This document shows positions 19,677 to 29,276 of a stretch of 30,365 nucleotides of DNA, one piece after another. Position numbers and translations under genes: made by a program. Below the pieces are notes generated by a model. It had not been told where the DNA came from. It did not search any database and was given only the letters and a program-made list of their open reading frames with translations. Position 1 is the first letter of the stretch. Each line of letters starts with the position of its first letter. The DNA comes from Sperchopsis tessellata (lineage: Eukaryota; Arthropoda; Insecta; Coleoptera; Hydrophilidae), in the NCBI GenBank assembly GCA_033557685.1, contig JAWQRN010000389.1:1-30365 (forward strand), read 5' to 3'.

Positions 19677-22600
19677 CTAAAAGAAAATTTAAAACCTTTT
19701 TAAATATTGTTTGGCAAGGTATGCACTTAAATATAACTAGGATTATGCGAAATATATTAACTTAGTACAACCTTAATAAAAAAATAAATAAAACACGGCT
19801 TTTAATTATGATTATGACAGATTATTTGCAGATCATTATTTCTGAAAATGTGGACTTCGTAACATGTTCACTTACAGATTTTCCTAATTTATATGTATTT
19901 ATATGTGCATTTAGAGAACTACACATGTGCAGAACTCTCAAAGTCGCTGAGGCAAGTACAAGTGGTAAGCTAAGAGAAGGCGTGTACTTGGTTATTACCG
20001 TGGTATGAGTAGATCTACTCATACCACGATTATTGTTATCTTGTATCAGCTGTTTGATCCATGCGTTCTTGGCTTTGTGTTCACCTTGCATTATTTCTTT
20101 TAAATTTCCTTAGTTTAAATAACTAAATTAATAATAGATCTTTTCAGAATGTACGTTATGTTTCTCCTAACAAAATTAATGACATATAGTAAATAGATAT
20201 TGTAACTGCATCGGTTACTGTATTAGCGCTTATGAAATAAAGAGAGACAGACTACTAGGACTTCAGGTAGATACAAATAAAATAACATTTTTTGTGCAAA
20301 ATTACTCTACAATGAACATTTCTGCAATTACTTTACTTAATAAAAAAAGCTACATGCACATATCTATTCCGGGTATAGCTAGAGGTAGTCATTCAGGTAC
20401 AAATATGTTTTTAAAGAGAATTTACATATACAATAAATGACCAAGCACAACGTCAGTATTACCCCCTGAGGAATAGTTCAGTAAGTATTACACATCACTT
20501 GTTAATAATGTACTAAGTTGTATTGTATAGGTCCAAGATACAAAATAAAAACTGAATTTGTTGAAGTAATTTTTACTTTTTTATGGCTATGGTTAATGGT
20601 TTCAAAAACTTTTTTAAAATAACTTAGTAGGAAGTGGTTACAGAGTAGTAAGGGCCAACTATAAAGCTAAATGGCCAACAAGAAAGGAACAAAAGTTATA
20701 AACTAAATAAACCACCAATTAAAAGGATCCTAGAAAAAAGAAATTAATTTAAAAATAAACAAATTACATAGTGATACAAATGTTTCTATAGATCAACTCT
20801 CCAAAAATATTGCTAGAGGTCTTAAAACTAAGGCAAAGAAAGTGTGTACAAGGAACAGAAACAAAAAACTAATAGACGAGAGAAGTAAAGTTGACAAGAC
20901 ATCACCAGCATATCAAATACTCAGCAAAACAAACAATACAGAAATTAGAAAGGATATCACATGGCATAAAACGAAAATAATAAAATAACAAATTGAAGAA
21001 AATATGAACATAAGGATCTTAGTTCCAAACTTTCCAAGGAGAAATCTGTAATATATAGCATTAAAGATAAAGATGAGAGGATTATTTCAAAGGCAAATAG
21101 TTGTGGAAGTAGAAAAGTTTTACAAAGAGCTCTAGAAATCATGCTCAAACAACATGCCTCAATGAAACTTCACCAAAAAAATATTTTATATGTTAATTCA
21201 GGAGCTCTGTGATATTTTTCTAGATGAAATAAGATTAGCTCTGAAACATGTTAAAATTAGCAAAACAGCAGGCGAAGATCACATAACAAATTAAATGATC
21301 AAACTTGGTGGTGATAACACTCCTACGAGAAATCCAGCAGCTCAATAACAAATGTCTGCATGAAAAAAAAAGACCTAAATTCTGGCAGAATACTGAAGTT
21401 ATTTGTATATTTAAAAAAGGTGATAGCAAAGACATTCAAAACTATTGAACAAACTTTAGTTTACTAATGTAAGTAATCTTCCGTAGCCACTAAATTAAAT
21501 GTTGAAAATTGGAAATATTCATATTACATATATTGCGGACTACGTCATGTGCCAGGGAGACAGGTTGGACAACCATCTCCAAAGTGCAGAAAATCCTCAA
21601 AGTTGACATACCCATTTCATTATAAGAGAATATTTTGAAAAATTCAATTCCAACATATGAACTACAAATGACCATCCTTACGCAAATAAGTGTTCCATGC
21701 TTGGGATCACCTTAACGGATAGGATAACAAAAGATGAGATCAGCCAACAGATGAAACTCACAGATATAATAGAACTAATATCCAAATTGAAGTGGGGTGG
21801 GTGGGACACATTGACAGGCAGGATGACAATAGATGGATAAAGTGTGTGATTTCATGATGACAGACAGACTCGAAAAGAAGGACAGATGATCTCATGAAGA
21901 TAGCCGCAAAACCTGGCAATGTAAAGCACAGGACCGAGTAAAATTAAAACTACTAGGAAAGGCCTTCATTCAACGGTAGATACAAAATGGCTAGAAGAAC
22001 AAGAAGATAGTATACTCATATTTTTTAAAATCATGGAAGTAACCTACAATACAAACCTTCAAGAACTATTTGATACAGCTAAAACTTATTTCTGGTTTCG
22101 TATTTATAGTTAAAATGACAAAAAAGATTGATATAAGCAATGTTGTAACATTAAACATTACTTAAAATACAAATAATAAAATAATTACGTATAACTTACA
22201 TTCATATATGAGTCATTCACATGGCTTACTTCTTGGGAGTATACATTAATATCTGGATATAACCTTTGTGGAATTTTGAATTTTCCCCTGCTTAGGTGTG
22301 GACTCCTAAAATTAAATTATTGAAATTCTAAGGCAAATCATAATAATAGGCACTTAATGTGGCTGTGCTTAAAGAATGAAATACTATTAAAGAAATAGTT
22401 TTAAAAATTCACCTGACTGATTGTAAATATCCAGCATGTACATCTGTCATGTTTGCAACATTCTGCGAACAATCATCAACAAAGCTGTCTTCAAAACAAT
22501 CACTATCACTTTCATCCTCATCTTCTGATATATCACAGACATCTGATAACTCAGCTTCTAAGTCAAGAAACTGACAACTTTTTAATTTCTGCAAAAAAAA

Positions 22601-25600
22601 ATATTTATAACAATTTTTATAAGTGTTAATAATAGACGAACAAAAAATCTTTTAGGGTGCGGCTCTATATAATAAAAAGATTCAGACATCTATAAAGATT
22701 CAGACATCTATAATTACAATGCCAGTAATATAAAAAGACCGAAGAATTTTGACTATACAAAGCCTTGAAACCCGGAGCGTAGGATACAGGGAGCAACTGG
22801 AAATATATTTGGAACATATGGAGCAAACGGACGGCGTAGAGATGAAGTAGTTAGGAGGTATTACAGTCAGAAATTCCTAAAAATATATTTGTATTAAAAT
22901 ATATAAACAAATACTTATGAACATAAATCAGTTAAAAATGTCAAAAATTGTTTTATGTATTATTAGCTAATCAACAAATTAACTTTTTAATCTTTGATAT
23001 CACTGACACCATGGCTATGATCATATATCAGACAGTTTTTTGTAACAGAGCCGCTGCGGATTACGATTTGTAAACCGAATCTAATCTCGAAATCACTGTA
23101 AATAAGTATATAATGTTTGAGCGGGGAAATTTTTGTGAACCAGCTGTATTTTGAATAATCAATTTTCATTTAAATTGTCTGTTTACGTTATACTCACAGT
23201 AACAATGTGTGATTCAATGAGGAGTATGCAAATGCTATTTGGTGTAAAAATTAAGCACATAGGAAAGCATTCCAAAGAGGTACAAGAATGAATAGGCTTG
23301 TATATAAGTAAATAAGGAAAGATACAAATAGAATTTGTACAAGGAAAAAGAAAGAATTTATGAACCACAAAATAGAAGAAATACGAAAACACATACAAAA
23401 GAACGTAAGAAAATTCTATGAAAAGGCAAAAGGATTGGTTGCAGGTTTTGTGTCCAGGTGTGATGTTTGCAAAGTAAGGAACAGTAAAATACTGTTTGAA
23501 GCCAAAAAAATGCAGCAGAGATGGAAGCAGCACTTTTAGGAGGTTCTATTGCCAGAGGCAAGATGGAATATCAAAAGGAAACGTATGTAGACAAATCATT
23601 CTACGAACTAATGATGACGGTGATAAAAAGGATGAAGAACGCCAAAGTTATAGGAGAGGAAGATATACCAGTGGAGCTATTCAAACACGCAGGGGAGAAG
23701 TTCTGTAGAAGGATACAAGACTTAATAGTGCAGGCCTGGAGACAGAAGCAAATACCTAATGACTGGAATAAGAGAATGTTATGCCTGAAATAGAAGAAGG
23801 GAGATAAAAAGGGGTGCCAAAATTACCGAGACATAACTCTGCTAAGCTTCCATAATAATATCTTCTATTAATAGACTCACAAAAGAAGCAAAAGGATTAT
23901 CGGATAACATTATGGATTCAGATCTAAGTAAAGAACTGATCAAATCCCTACAAACAGACAAATAGTCGAGAAGGTCTATGAGCATAATATAGACATCCAC
24001 ATGCTACATATTGATTATGAACAGGCATTTCATAGTATTAAACCTACGAGACCTCTTAAGAAGAATGGCATTAATGGGGATACCAGTGAAATTAGTGATG
24101 CTCGTAAGAATGGCTGTAACAGACATAAGGGCTTCCATAGATTTTACTGTACACACATGAGTACACCAGAAGGTACACATTGATTTTGATGGTAAAAAAA
24201 TTGTTAAGAACTTATTCAAAAGCACAAATTGTATCTATACATACTTATAACAAATGTAACTTACAAAAAACAGGTTCTTAAAATTTACAAACAAATCAGC
24301 ACAAAATAAACACAAGCATATGCACTTGCGATTTTGCAGAAATAGGTTTTTTTTTGCTTACATACAACACAGATGAAAAACATATTTATAGGTAAATGAA
24401 AGATAATAAATGATATGAAAACAATGTAAAAATGGGTTCATTTTTATTTCAGTGAAAAAAAAACTACACCACCCTTGTATCTTTCTTTGTATTTCAACTG
24501 CCTTTACAGTTTTTAAACATTTGTTGAATATACGAAAAGAAATAGATCTAGTAACAAATGTGATCAAGTTACCATAGGTGAAAGAAAGGAATAGGAGTGG
24601 GGTTATTAATAACTTTCCAGTAATGCGGCCAAACCGGTTGTTTAAATTTCTGACAATGTTGTAAATGATAAAATATGTCAATTTAATAAAATATCTGTGA
24701 AACTTTTACTAAGTATTTTCTTAACCCTTATTGTTATAAAAATGTACTTTAAAAAAAGTAATAATTTATTTAATAAACTTTTATGACTATATATTTATTA
24801 GAAAAATAGTTACAGGCAAAAGAAACATCTACATTTTGTAAATTTATAATTACACATATAAAAGGTTTGCTTTTCCTGTAGCTATTTTTCTAATAAATAC
24901 ATAGTCATAAAAATTTGGTGAGAATTTTTTTTGTAGGAATACCGATGTCCCAGTTTTGAAAATAAGAATACCAGTATTAATTTTTTTGGCTGCTATTGTA
25001 ATCCCTAGTTATGTTAAATTCAATTATTGTAGTAATGTTACTTGTAAAAATGTATGTACAAGCTTGGTTTTCAAACAGCTATTATAACATGTACCAACCA
25101 AAAATTAGTTCTATCAATCTAATATTTGGATGTTACTACTGTTTGTGTTGAACTAGTCCTCAAATGCTTTAGGTGACAATACTATTATAACTAGATCTTT
25201 ATGCTCTATATGAGGCTTGTCAAACACGAACGCAAGCGGCCCGCCGAATATGGTCTGCGGCCTACCAAAGCGACTAACAAATATTGTTTTTTTTAATTAA
25301 AATTATACATAAATGAATCAATACTTAATCCTCACGGATGAATTAACTTGCCAAAATTATGTGTCCAATTTCCCTACGGACGAGTTACCTTGAGTATTTT
25401 TATACGTACTTTGAACGCTAATATATATATGTAAATCCCAAAGAAAGTCTCAAGCACTGGCAATGATATTCTCATGTATTAGGTTTCATTACAGGGTATT
25501 TTTTATACACAAAAGCCATATATTAGACCGAATAGATGATATATTTAACATATGTTGATTAACTATAATCGCAGCATAATTTATTATGTCTACGTCTTAT

Positions 25601-28600
25601 GCCTGAGCCGATAAATGATTAAATTTGTACGAAATTAATTTTCTTTAGTTCACATCTATCTCCTGACTATTTCACACAATTATTGCATATCTTTCTTTCA
25701 GTTTTTAATCTTTATTTCATCAACAGTTTAATTTAAAAAATGGATACCAATAATCACAGCAGAAGTTCAAGTTTTCCAAAAAAGTAGTTACATAAACATA
25801 TTTAAAAAAATACACATTTTCATTTATGCATAATTATACATTGAACTACAGCGCAATTTCTATGAGCATCAATCGAGGTCACACTGACTTGGTCAGTTGA
25901 AATATCCAAGTTGGACTACCAGTTATTGTAAGAAGGCTGTGACATAGGCGTGCCAAATAGCCGCAAATCTCAACCATGGCAGTCAGACGCTACCCGTCAG
26001 CAGTGAACGAATGCCACGTCCTAGTATAAACACAGCAATTTTTAAGTCGTCAGAAATTGTAGTATTTTCTTTGCAATTCATTAAGAATTTATAAAAATAA
26101 TGGCAAATCCCTCAATCACCATCGAGTAAAAAACGATTGATTGAAGAAGAAGAGGATATTTTTGTATTCAAGGAAAAAATAAAATTTTTTGTCTGATATG
26201 TAGAAACTCTATTGCATTTTGCAACGAATATAATGTTAAAAGGCACTACGATACAAATCATAAAAAAAACTATGACAAATATGATGCGAAACTACATGAA
26301 GATAAATTGTTAGAATTAAAATTGACACTTAAAAACAAAACAGTGTGTTTTTTCCAAACCTATTGAAGATAATACAGCTGCTGTAAAAACAAGTTATTTG
26401 TTATTATCCAACCATTCACTAAAGGGGAATTTATTCACGAATGTATTATTAAAGCAGTAGAAGTGTTGTATCCAGAACAATTAAAGAAATTCAAAAATAT
26501 TAGCTTAACTTGAAATACCATTGCTAGCAGAATTGATGACACAGCCGGGAATTTAAGGAAGCAGCTGAAATTAATAATATCATAATTTGAGAATTGCAAT
26601 TAATTATTAAAATAACTACACCTCAATAAATTCAACCAAATTTTTTAGTTAATGAAAAACGTTGCCAAGTTTCTTAAAAAAAATAATATGATTATATATT
26701 GTACATATGTTATTTTATATGTGTAACTGCAAATAAAAAATCTCTTTATTTCGAGTTTTTCTTAAATATGGCCTGCGGCTTGATGTATAATACTTAATGT
26801 GGCCCATGGTGGTAAATGAGTTTGATATGCCTGCTCTGTATTATAGCAATATTGCTATTCCGTCAAATTTCCAAATAGGAAATGCAATTGTTTCACACAA
26901 CTATATTGCATTTACTTAAAGATATTGCTATAAAACCAGCCATTATCTACTAGTCTTATAAATAGTTTTAGAAAAATCACTATCTTATAAAATACATGTT
27001 CAAAAGAGTAAAGCCTGGTTTGTAAAGAACTAAGTCAAAACCAAAGTTACTTAGTTATTTATTTTTATAAAGCTAATAGGCAATGGGCAATTTTAGAAAA
27101 AGTGCATACTTAATAGATTCTATATCAATACATATCCTTACCTTTTTTTTTCTATTTGAGATAACAGCTTTAGAAACTGCATTATTTGTTTGCTTTATAA
27201 CAAGTTTTATGGGAGAACATCTTTGACTGAAGTTGGCAGGAGTCTCAAAATCATTATCACTATCTTCATTATCTTCAAAATTTATATTTTTGCAAGATGT
27301 AGATAATTTTTTCCTTTTTACACTCATAGGCTTATTAAACGGGCTATCATCCTTTGTCGATCTAAATAAAGGACTCTCATAATTCTTTTCTTGGTTTGGA
27401 GATAGTCTTTTCTTTGAATTAAATGTAAAACTAAAATCATCATATGAGTCATTAATTTGCTGTGTAACAGATTTTTCATAATTTGTACTTGTTGCTTGAT
27501 CTGCTGATTTTTGTGGGCTGCTATTTTCTTTTTCTAAAAGATGAAATGTTTGTGTGACAGTTAGTTGGCTATTTCCAGGTTTTCTTACTGGGTTTAGTCT
27601 ACTACTACAAGTACTATTAACAAGCTCCGTCTTACCAAAATTTTTATTTTTCTCGGTTTTTGTGTTACTCTTTGCTTGTAATGTTAATCGACCATTACTA
27701 TGTTTTCGTAATTTATTGTTATTTATTCTTGATCCTAGTTTTGGGGATTTTTCGCCACTAACACCGAACATTGACAGATCAAATACATCTTCTAAACCCA
27801 AATCAATTGTTGATGTTGAACAAAAATCACTTTTTATTTTAATGTAATTTGCATTCTCCCTTCCTATACAAGAATTTGATTGATCCACAGTTTTATTTAA
27901 ATTAAAGATAGACAAGTCACAAATATCTTGGACTTGCTGAGAAAGAGCAGTAATGGCCACTTCGTCGATTATTGAATCATCGTTTACACCAAATAGTTTT
28001 TTGGTGGATATATTTTGGGAAAGTCCATTAATTTTAATATTTTCTGTAAAGGAATTTTGAAATATATCAGGACTTCTTTCAATATTTTTTGAATTTTTCC
28101 GATTCCTATTCTGTAATCTTGTTGACAGATCTAAGTCACTTTTGGACGGTGTGTTATTTCTAACATTTTTTTGTGTTAGATTTGTTATACCAATATGCTC
28201 CAAAAATGAATCATCAAAAATATCATCATTAATTTCTACAGAATTATTGGCCTCTTTTTTCTTTAAACTTAATTTAGGAGTGCTGAAGGGTGACTTTTGT
28301 GAGTTTCTTTTATAAAGAGTAGTTGATGGATCTAAAGTTTCTGAATTATTTGATTTAAATGATTCAGAAATTAGTTGCTTATTTCCATTTATTGCAATTT
28401 TATCTTCAGTTGATAACATATTACTATCAGAAGGACTAGTTGATAAAGCCGATGTGTTAAATAGATTTTTTTTAACTTTAGCTTTAAACTTTTGCAATTT
28501 CTCATTTGTGCATAAAATTGGAGAGCTGTCACTTTCATTATTGATGTTTGTGTTAAATGTAGGACTCTCTTGAATAAAACTAGCTGGAGAATATGATATA

Positions 28601-29276
28601 GTATCATTGGATGATGGAGAAAAGACTGTCTCCTTCTTAGAAGATGTGATCATATCTTTATTTTCTTTGAACTCAAATATTTCATGAATATTATCCAATT
28701 TGAAAAACTTAAGTACACTTGCCTTATTTTCATTATTTAGGTATAATTCATTTACAGTTTCTATTTTAACAATATTATTGGAATTTTTGTTAATATTTTC
28801 AAAAAGCATTATAGGTTTATTATCAAAAATATGTTGAGTAGTGTCGTTTTCATTTTGGATTTCCATATTACTAGCTTGTAAACGACTAAACTTTTGATTT
28901 AGATCTCCACTTGATTTAAAATTTGTTATTTCCATTTTCCTCACTTCTGGTATCAATTGGGAATTTTGTAACTTAGATATTCTTGTATTCTTGGTGTCCA
29001 TGTTCAAAGAATTTATAAAGAAGTCTAGATGGTCTTTTGAAACATTTTCAACAAATATTTGTGATGGCTGTACCCAAGAGGGTATTATTGGGTTATCATT
29101 AAAACTTTTCATTTCAAAACAAGTGAACAGATTTATACATAGCTTACATGAGGATTCTTCTGAACATTTAATTGTTAAAAAATTAGTCACTTCTTGATAT
29201 AATTCATTAAAAGTAGTCTTATTAAATTCATAAAAATCTTCCTTTGTTGGACTAACTTCTATAATTGCAGTAACCC
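19494..29276 (-). CDS. FANCM: FANCM, Fanconi anemia group M protein, C-terminal 865 residues (partial gene)
   Basis: FANCM is a DNA translocase of the Hef/Mph1 family that remodels stalled forks and anchors repair complexes. Four coding exons join in phase: 27142-29276, 22413-22588, 22200-22305 and 19494-19676. The family call rests on the C-terminal blocks CQFLDLEAELSD...DEDESDSD...SFVDD, then YLQSVRSPHLSRGKF, DINVYSQE, and NDSYMNDSFCV across an exon join. The corresponding blocks in vertebrate FANCM occur in the same order (EAELS, DEN, LRSP, NIFSQ, EDSFCV). The first exon is long and disordered, rich in N, S and K, like the giant exon of vertebrate FANCM. The helicase domain must lie beyond 30365. 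The protein ends in RRRIIQILSDSD and lacks the ERCC4/helix-hairpin-helix end known from vertebrates. Confidence 0.85.
19953..19990. repeat. 8-base inverted repeat next to the palindrome
   Basis: CAAGTACA at 19953-19960 pairs with TGTACTTG at 19983-19990 over a 22-base loop. It ends eight bases before the 30-base palindrome. Confidence 0.55.
19999..20028. repeat. 30-base perfect palindrome
   Basis: CGTGGTATGAGTAGA is followed immediately by its exact reverse complement, with no loop and no mismatch, centred on AGATCT. It lies in a FANCM intron and belongs to no recognised element. Confidence 0.9.
20750..22015 (+). mobile_element. RTE-like LINE relic, internally deleted
   Basis: This is a decayed non-LTR retrotransposon antisense to FANCM. 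The linker before the RT reads VSIDQLSKNIARGLK and KKLIDERSKVDKTSPAYQI (20780-20910), followed by KDKDERIISKA (about 21065-21100). The RT start reads LDEIRLALKHVKISKTAGEDH (21222-21285), then KLGGDN, FWQNTEVICIFKKGDSKDIQN (21377-21440). The RT core with the catalytic aspartates is missing: the sequence jumps to C-terminal text, CSMLGITLTDRITKDEISQQ and LTDIIELISKLKW (21690-21795), then a decayed end near TKWLEEQEDS (about 21985-22010). The block order matches insect RTE-type ORF2 proteins. Many stops are present. Confidence 0.8.
22200..22305 (-). CDS. FANCM: FANCM penultimate coding exon
   Basis: This 106-base exon was placed by splice phase. Its first base completes an arginine codon (AG|G); it then reads SPHLSRGKFKIPQRLYPDIN, VYSQEVSHVNDSYMN, before GTAAGT. 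R-S-P, N-(I/V)-(F/Y)-S-Q and the acidic Y-(L/M)-(E/N)-D run into the next exon are the conserved FANCM C-terminal blocks. Acceptor AATTTTAG. Confidence 0.86.
22413..22588 (-). CDS. FANCM: FANCM exon with EAELS acidic block
   Basis: This 176-base exon starts in phase 0 after TTTTTTGCAG with KLKSCQFLDLEAELSDVCD, runs through a dense acidic stretch (DISEDEDESDSDCFEDSFVD), and ends NMTDVHAGYLQSV plus AG before GTGAAT. The donor GTGAAT is weaker than its neighbours, but the next exon joins in frame. Confidence 0.87.
22676..22711 (+). repeat. Two tandem copies of an 18-base unit
   Basis: AAAGATTCAGACATCTAT is repeated twice without a mismatch (22676-22693 and 22694-22711). It looks like a recent slippage or filler duplication. 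Confidence 0.9.
23250..24190 (+). mobile_element. LINE relic C, same family as relic B
   Basis: This is a decayed copy of the 5' RT part of the family seen at 13700-15093. The linker reads RKKKEFMNHKIEEIRKHIQK and VRKFYEKAKGL (23340-23440), then MQQRWKQHF before a stop. After a frameshift it reads VIKRMKNAKVIGEEDIPVEL, KHAGEKFCRRIQDLI, IPNDWNKRMLCLK (23620-23790), a stop, and KKGDKKGCQNYRDITLL. The next recognisable block is VEKVYEHNIDIHMLHIDYEQ (23970-24025), followed by RMALMGIPVKLVMLVRMAVT in another frame. The DD-box end is absent. Shared blocks with relic B are W-x-x-x-x-x-P-x-x-W-N-K and the H-N-I-D-(I/V)-H segment. Antisense to FANCM. Confidence 0.82.
24775..24916. repeat. 142-base hairpin (47-48-base inverted arms)
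   Basis: The arms at 24775-24822 and 24870-24916 are near-perfect reverse complements (about four differences, one of them a single-base gap), separated by a 47-base loop. Shared core blocks are TTTATGACTAT, TTTATTAGAAAAATAG and TACAGG. No transposase or TA duplication was assigned. It could be a foldback element or MITE, or a source of hairpin RNA when the intron is transcribed. Confidence 0.8.
25204..25211. repeat. Target-site duplication of hAT element, left copy
   Basis: CTCTATAT; it matches the right copy CTCTGTAT at 26834-26841 in seven of eight bases. Confidence 0.75.
25212..26833 (+). mobile_element. hAT-family DNA transposon, internally deleted
   Basis: The element is 1.62 kb. Its ends, GAGGCTTGTCAAAC (25212-25225) and GTTTGATATGCCTG (26820-26833), form an imperfect 14-base inverted repeat. 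It is flanked by an 8-base duplication, CTCTATAT (25204-25211) and CTCTGTAT (26834-26841), with one difference; this fits the hAT preference nTCTAnAn. GGCCTGCGG/CTGCGGCC subterminal blocks occur near both ends. Inside is only the N-terminal part of a transposase-like ORF. Antisense to FANCM. Confidence 0.85.
26100..26580 (+). pseudogene. hAT transposase (GTF2IRD2/ZBED-like) N-terminal pseudogene
   Basis: The start ATGGCAAATCC is at 26100. A frameshift and stop follow after nine codons. The next frame reads FCLICRNSIAFCNEYNVKRH and YDTNHKKNYDKYDAKL, a BED-type zinc finger with the C-x2-C and H-x4-H pattern. Then come KLLELKLTLKNK, a frameshift, and GEFIHECIIKAVEVLYPEQL, FKNISLT, ASRIDDTAGNLRKQLK. 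These blocks occur in this order in hAT transposases related to GTF2IRD2 and ZBED proteins. The RNase-H-like catalytic domain and C-terminal dimerisation domain are deleted, so it cannot transpose by itself. Confidence 0.82.
26834..26841. repeat. Target-site duplication of hAT element, right copy
   Basis: CTCTGTAT, the partner of 25204-25211. Confidence 0.75.
27142..29276 (-). CDS. FANCM: FANCM long disordered exon
   Basis: This 2135-base exon has acceptor TTATGTTTTAG before GGGTTACTGC and donor GTAAGG after an A9G run. It is open throughout and encodes about 711 residues. It is poor in hydrophobic clusters and rich in Asn, Ser, Lys and Asp, with many Ser-Pro and Thr-Pro sites (for example SPSSND, QKSPFSTPKL, SPLFRSTKDDSP), consistent with a phosphorylated scaffold. 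Near its start (about 29160-29080) a cysteine group, C-x6-C-x2-C-x6-C, could bind zinc. Repeated short motifs occur at 27766-28230. Without the next exons this exon alone would be hard to assign; the FANCM call comes from the splice-phase link to 22413-22588. Confidence 0.8.

Larger units (their letters stand above)
19677..22199 (-). other. FANCM intron with RTE-like relic and palindrome
   Basis: A 2.5-kb intron with donor GTAAGT and acceptor TTCTTTTAG. It contains two adjacent hairpins at 19953-20028 and an RTE-like LINE relic at 20750-22015. The rest (19677-19950 and 20030-20750) has no recognised gene. Confidence 0.75.
22589..27141 (-). other. FANCM intron with LINE relic, hairpin and hAT element
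   Basis: A 4.55-kb intron between phase-0 exons, with donor GTAAGG and acceptor TTTTTTGCAG. It contains an 18-base tandem duplication, LINE relic C, a 142-base hairpin and an internally deleted hAT element. The stretches 22712-23249, 24190-24774, 24917-25211 and 26842-27141 hold no recognised gene; 22729-22860 may be a very decayed LINE C-terminus. Confidence 0.75.

Noticed and set aside
19822..20091. Minus-strand ORF of 89 codons (MQGEHKAKNAW start)
   Set aside because: It crosses the 30-base palindrome, has no recognised domain and no splice-compatible link to FANCM.
22729..22860. Possible LINE C-terminus (RRILTIQSLETRSVGYREQ)
   Set aside because: Loosely similar to the R-I-L...G-Y-R...E-I-Y block of insect LINEs, but too short and decayed to call.
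27554..27847. Plus-strand ORF of 97 codons
   Set aside because: It is antisense to the FANCM long exon; hydrophobic composition comes from reading the complement of Asn/Lys-rich codons.
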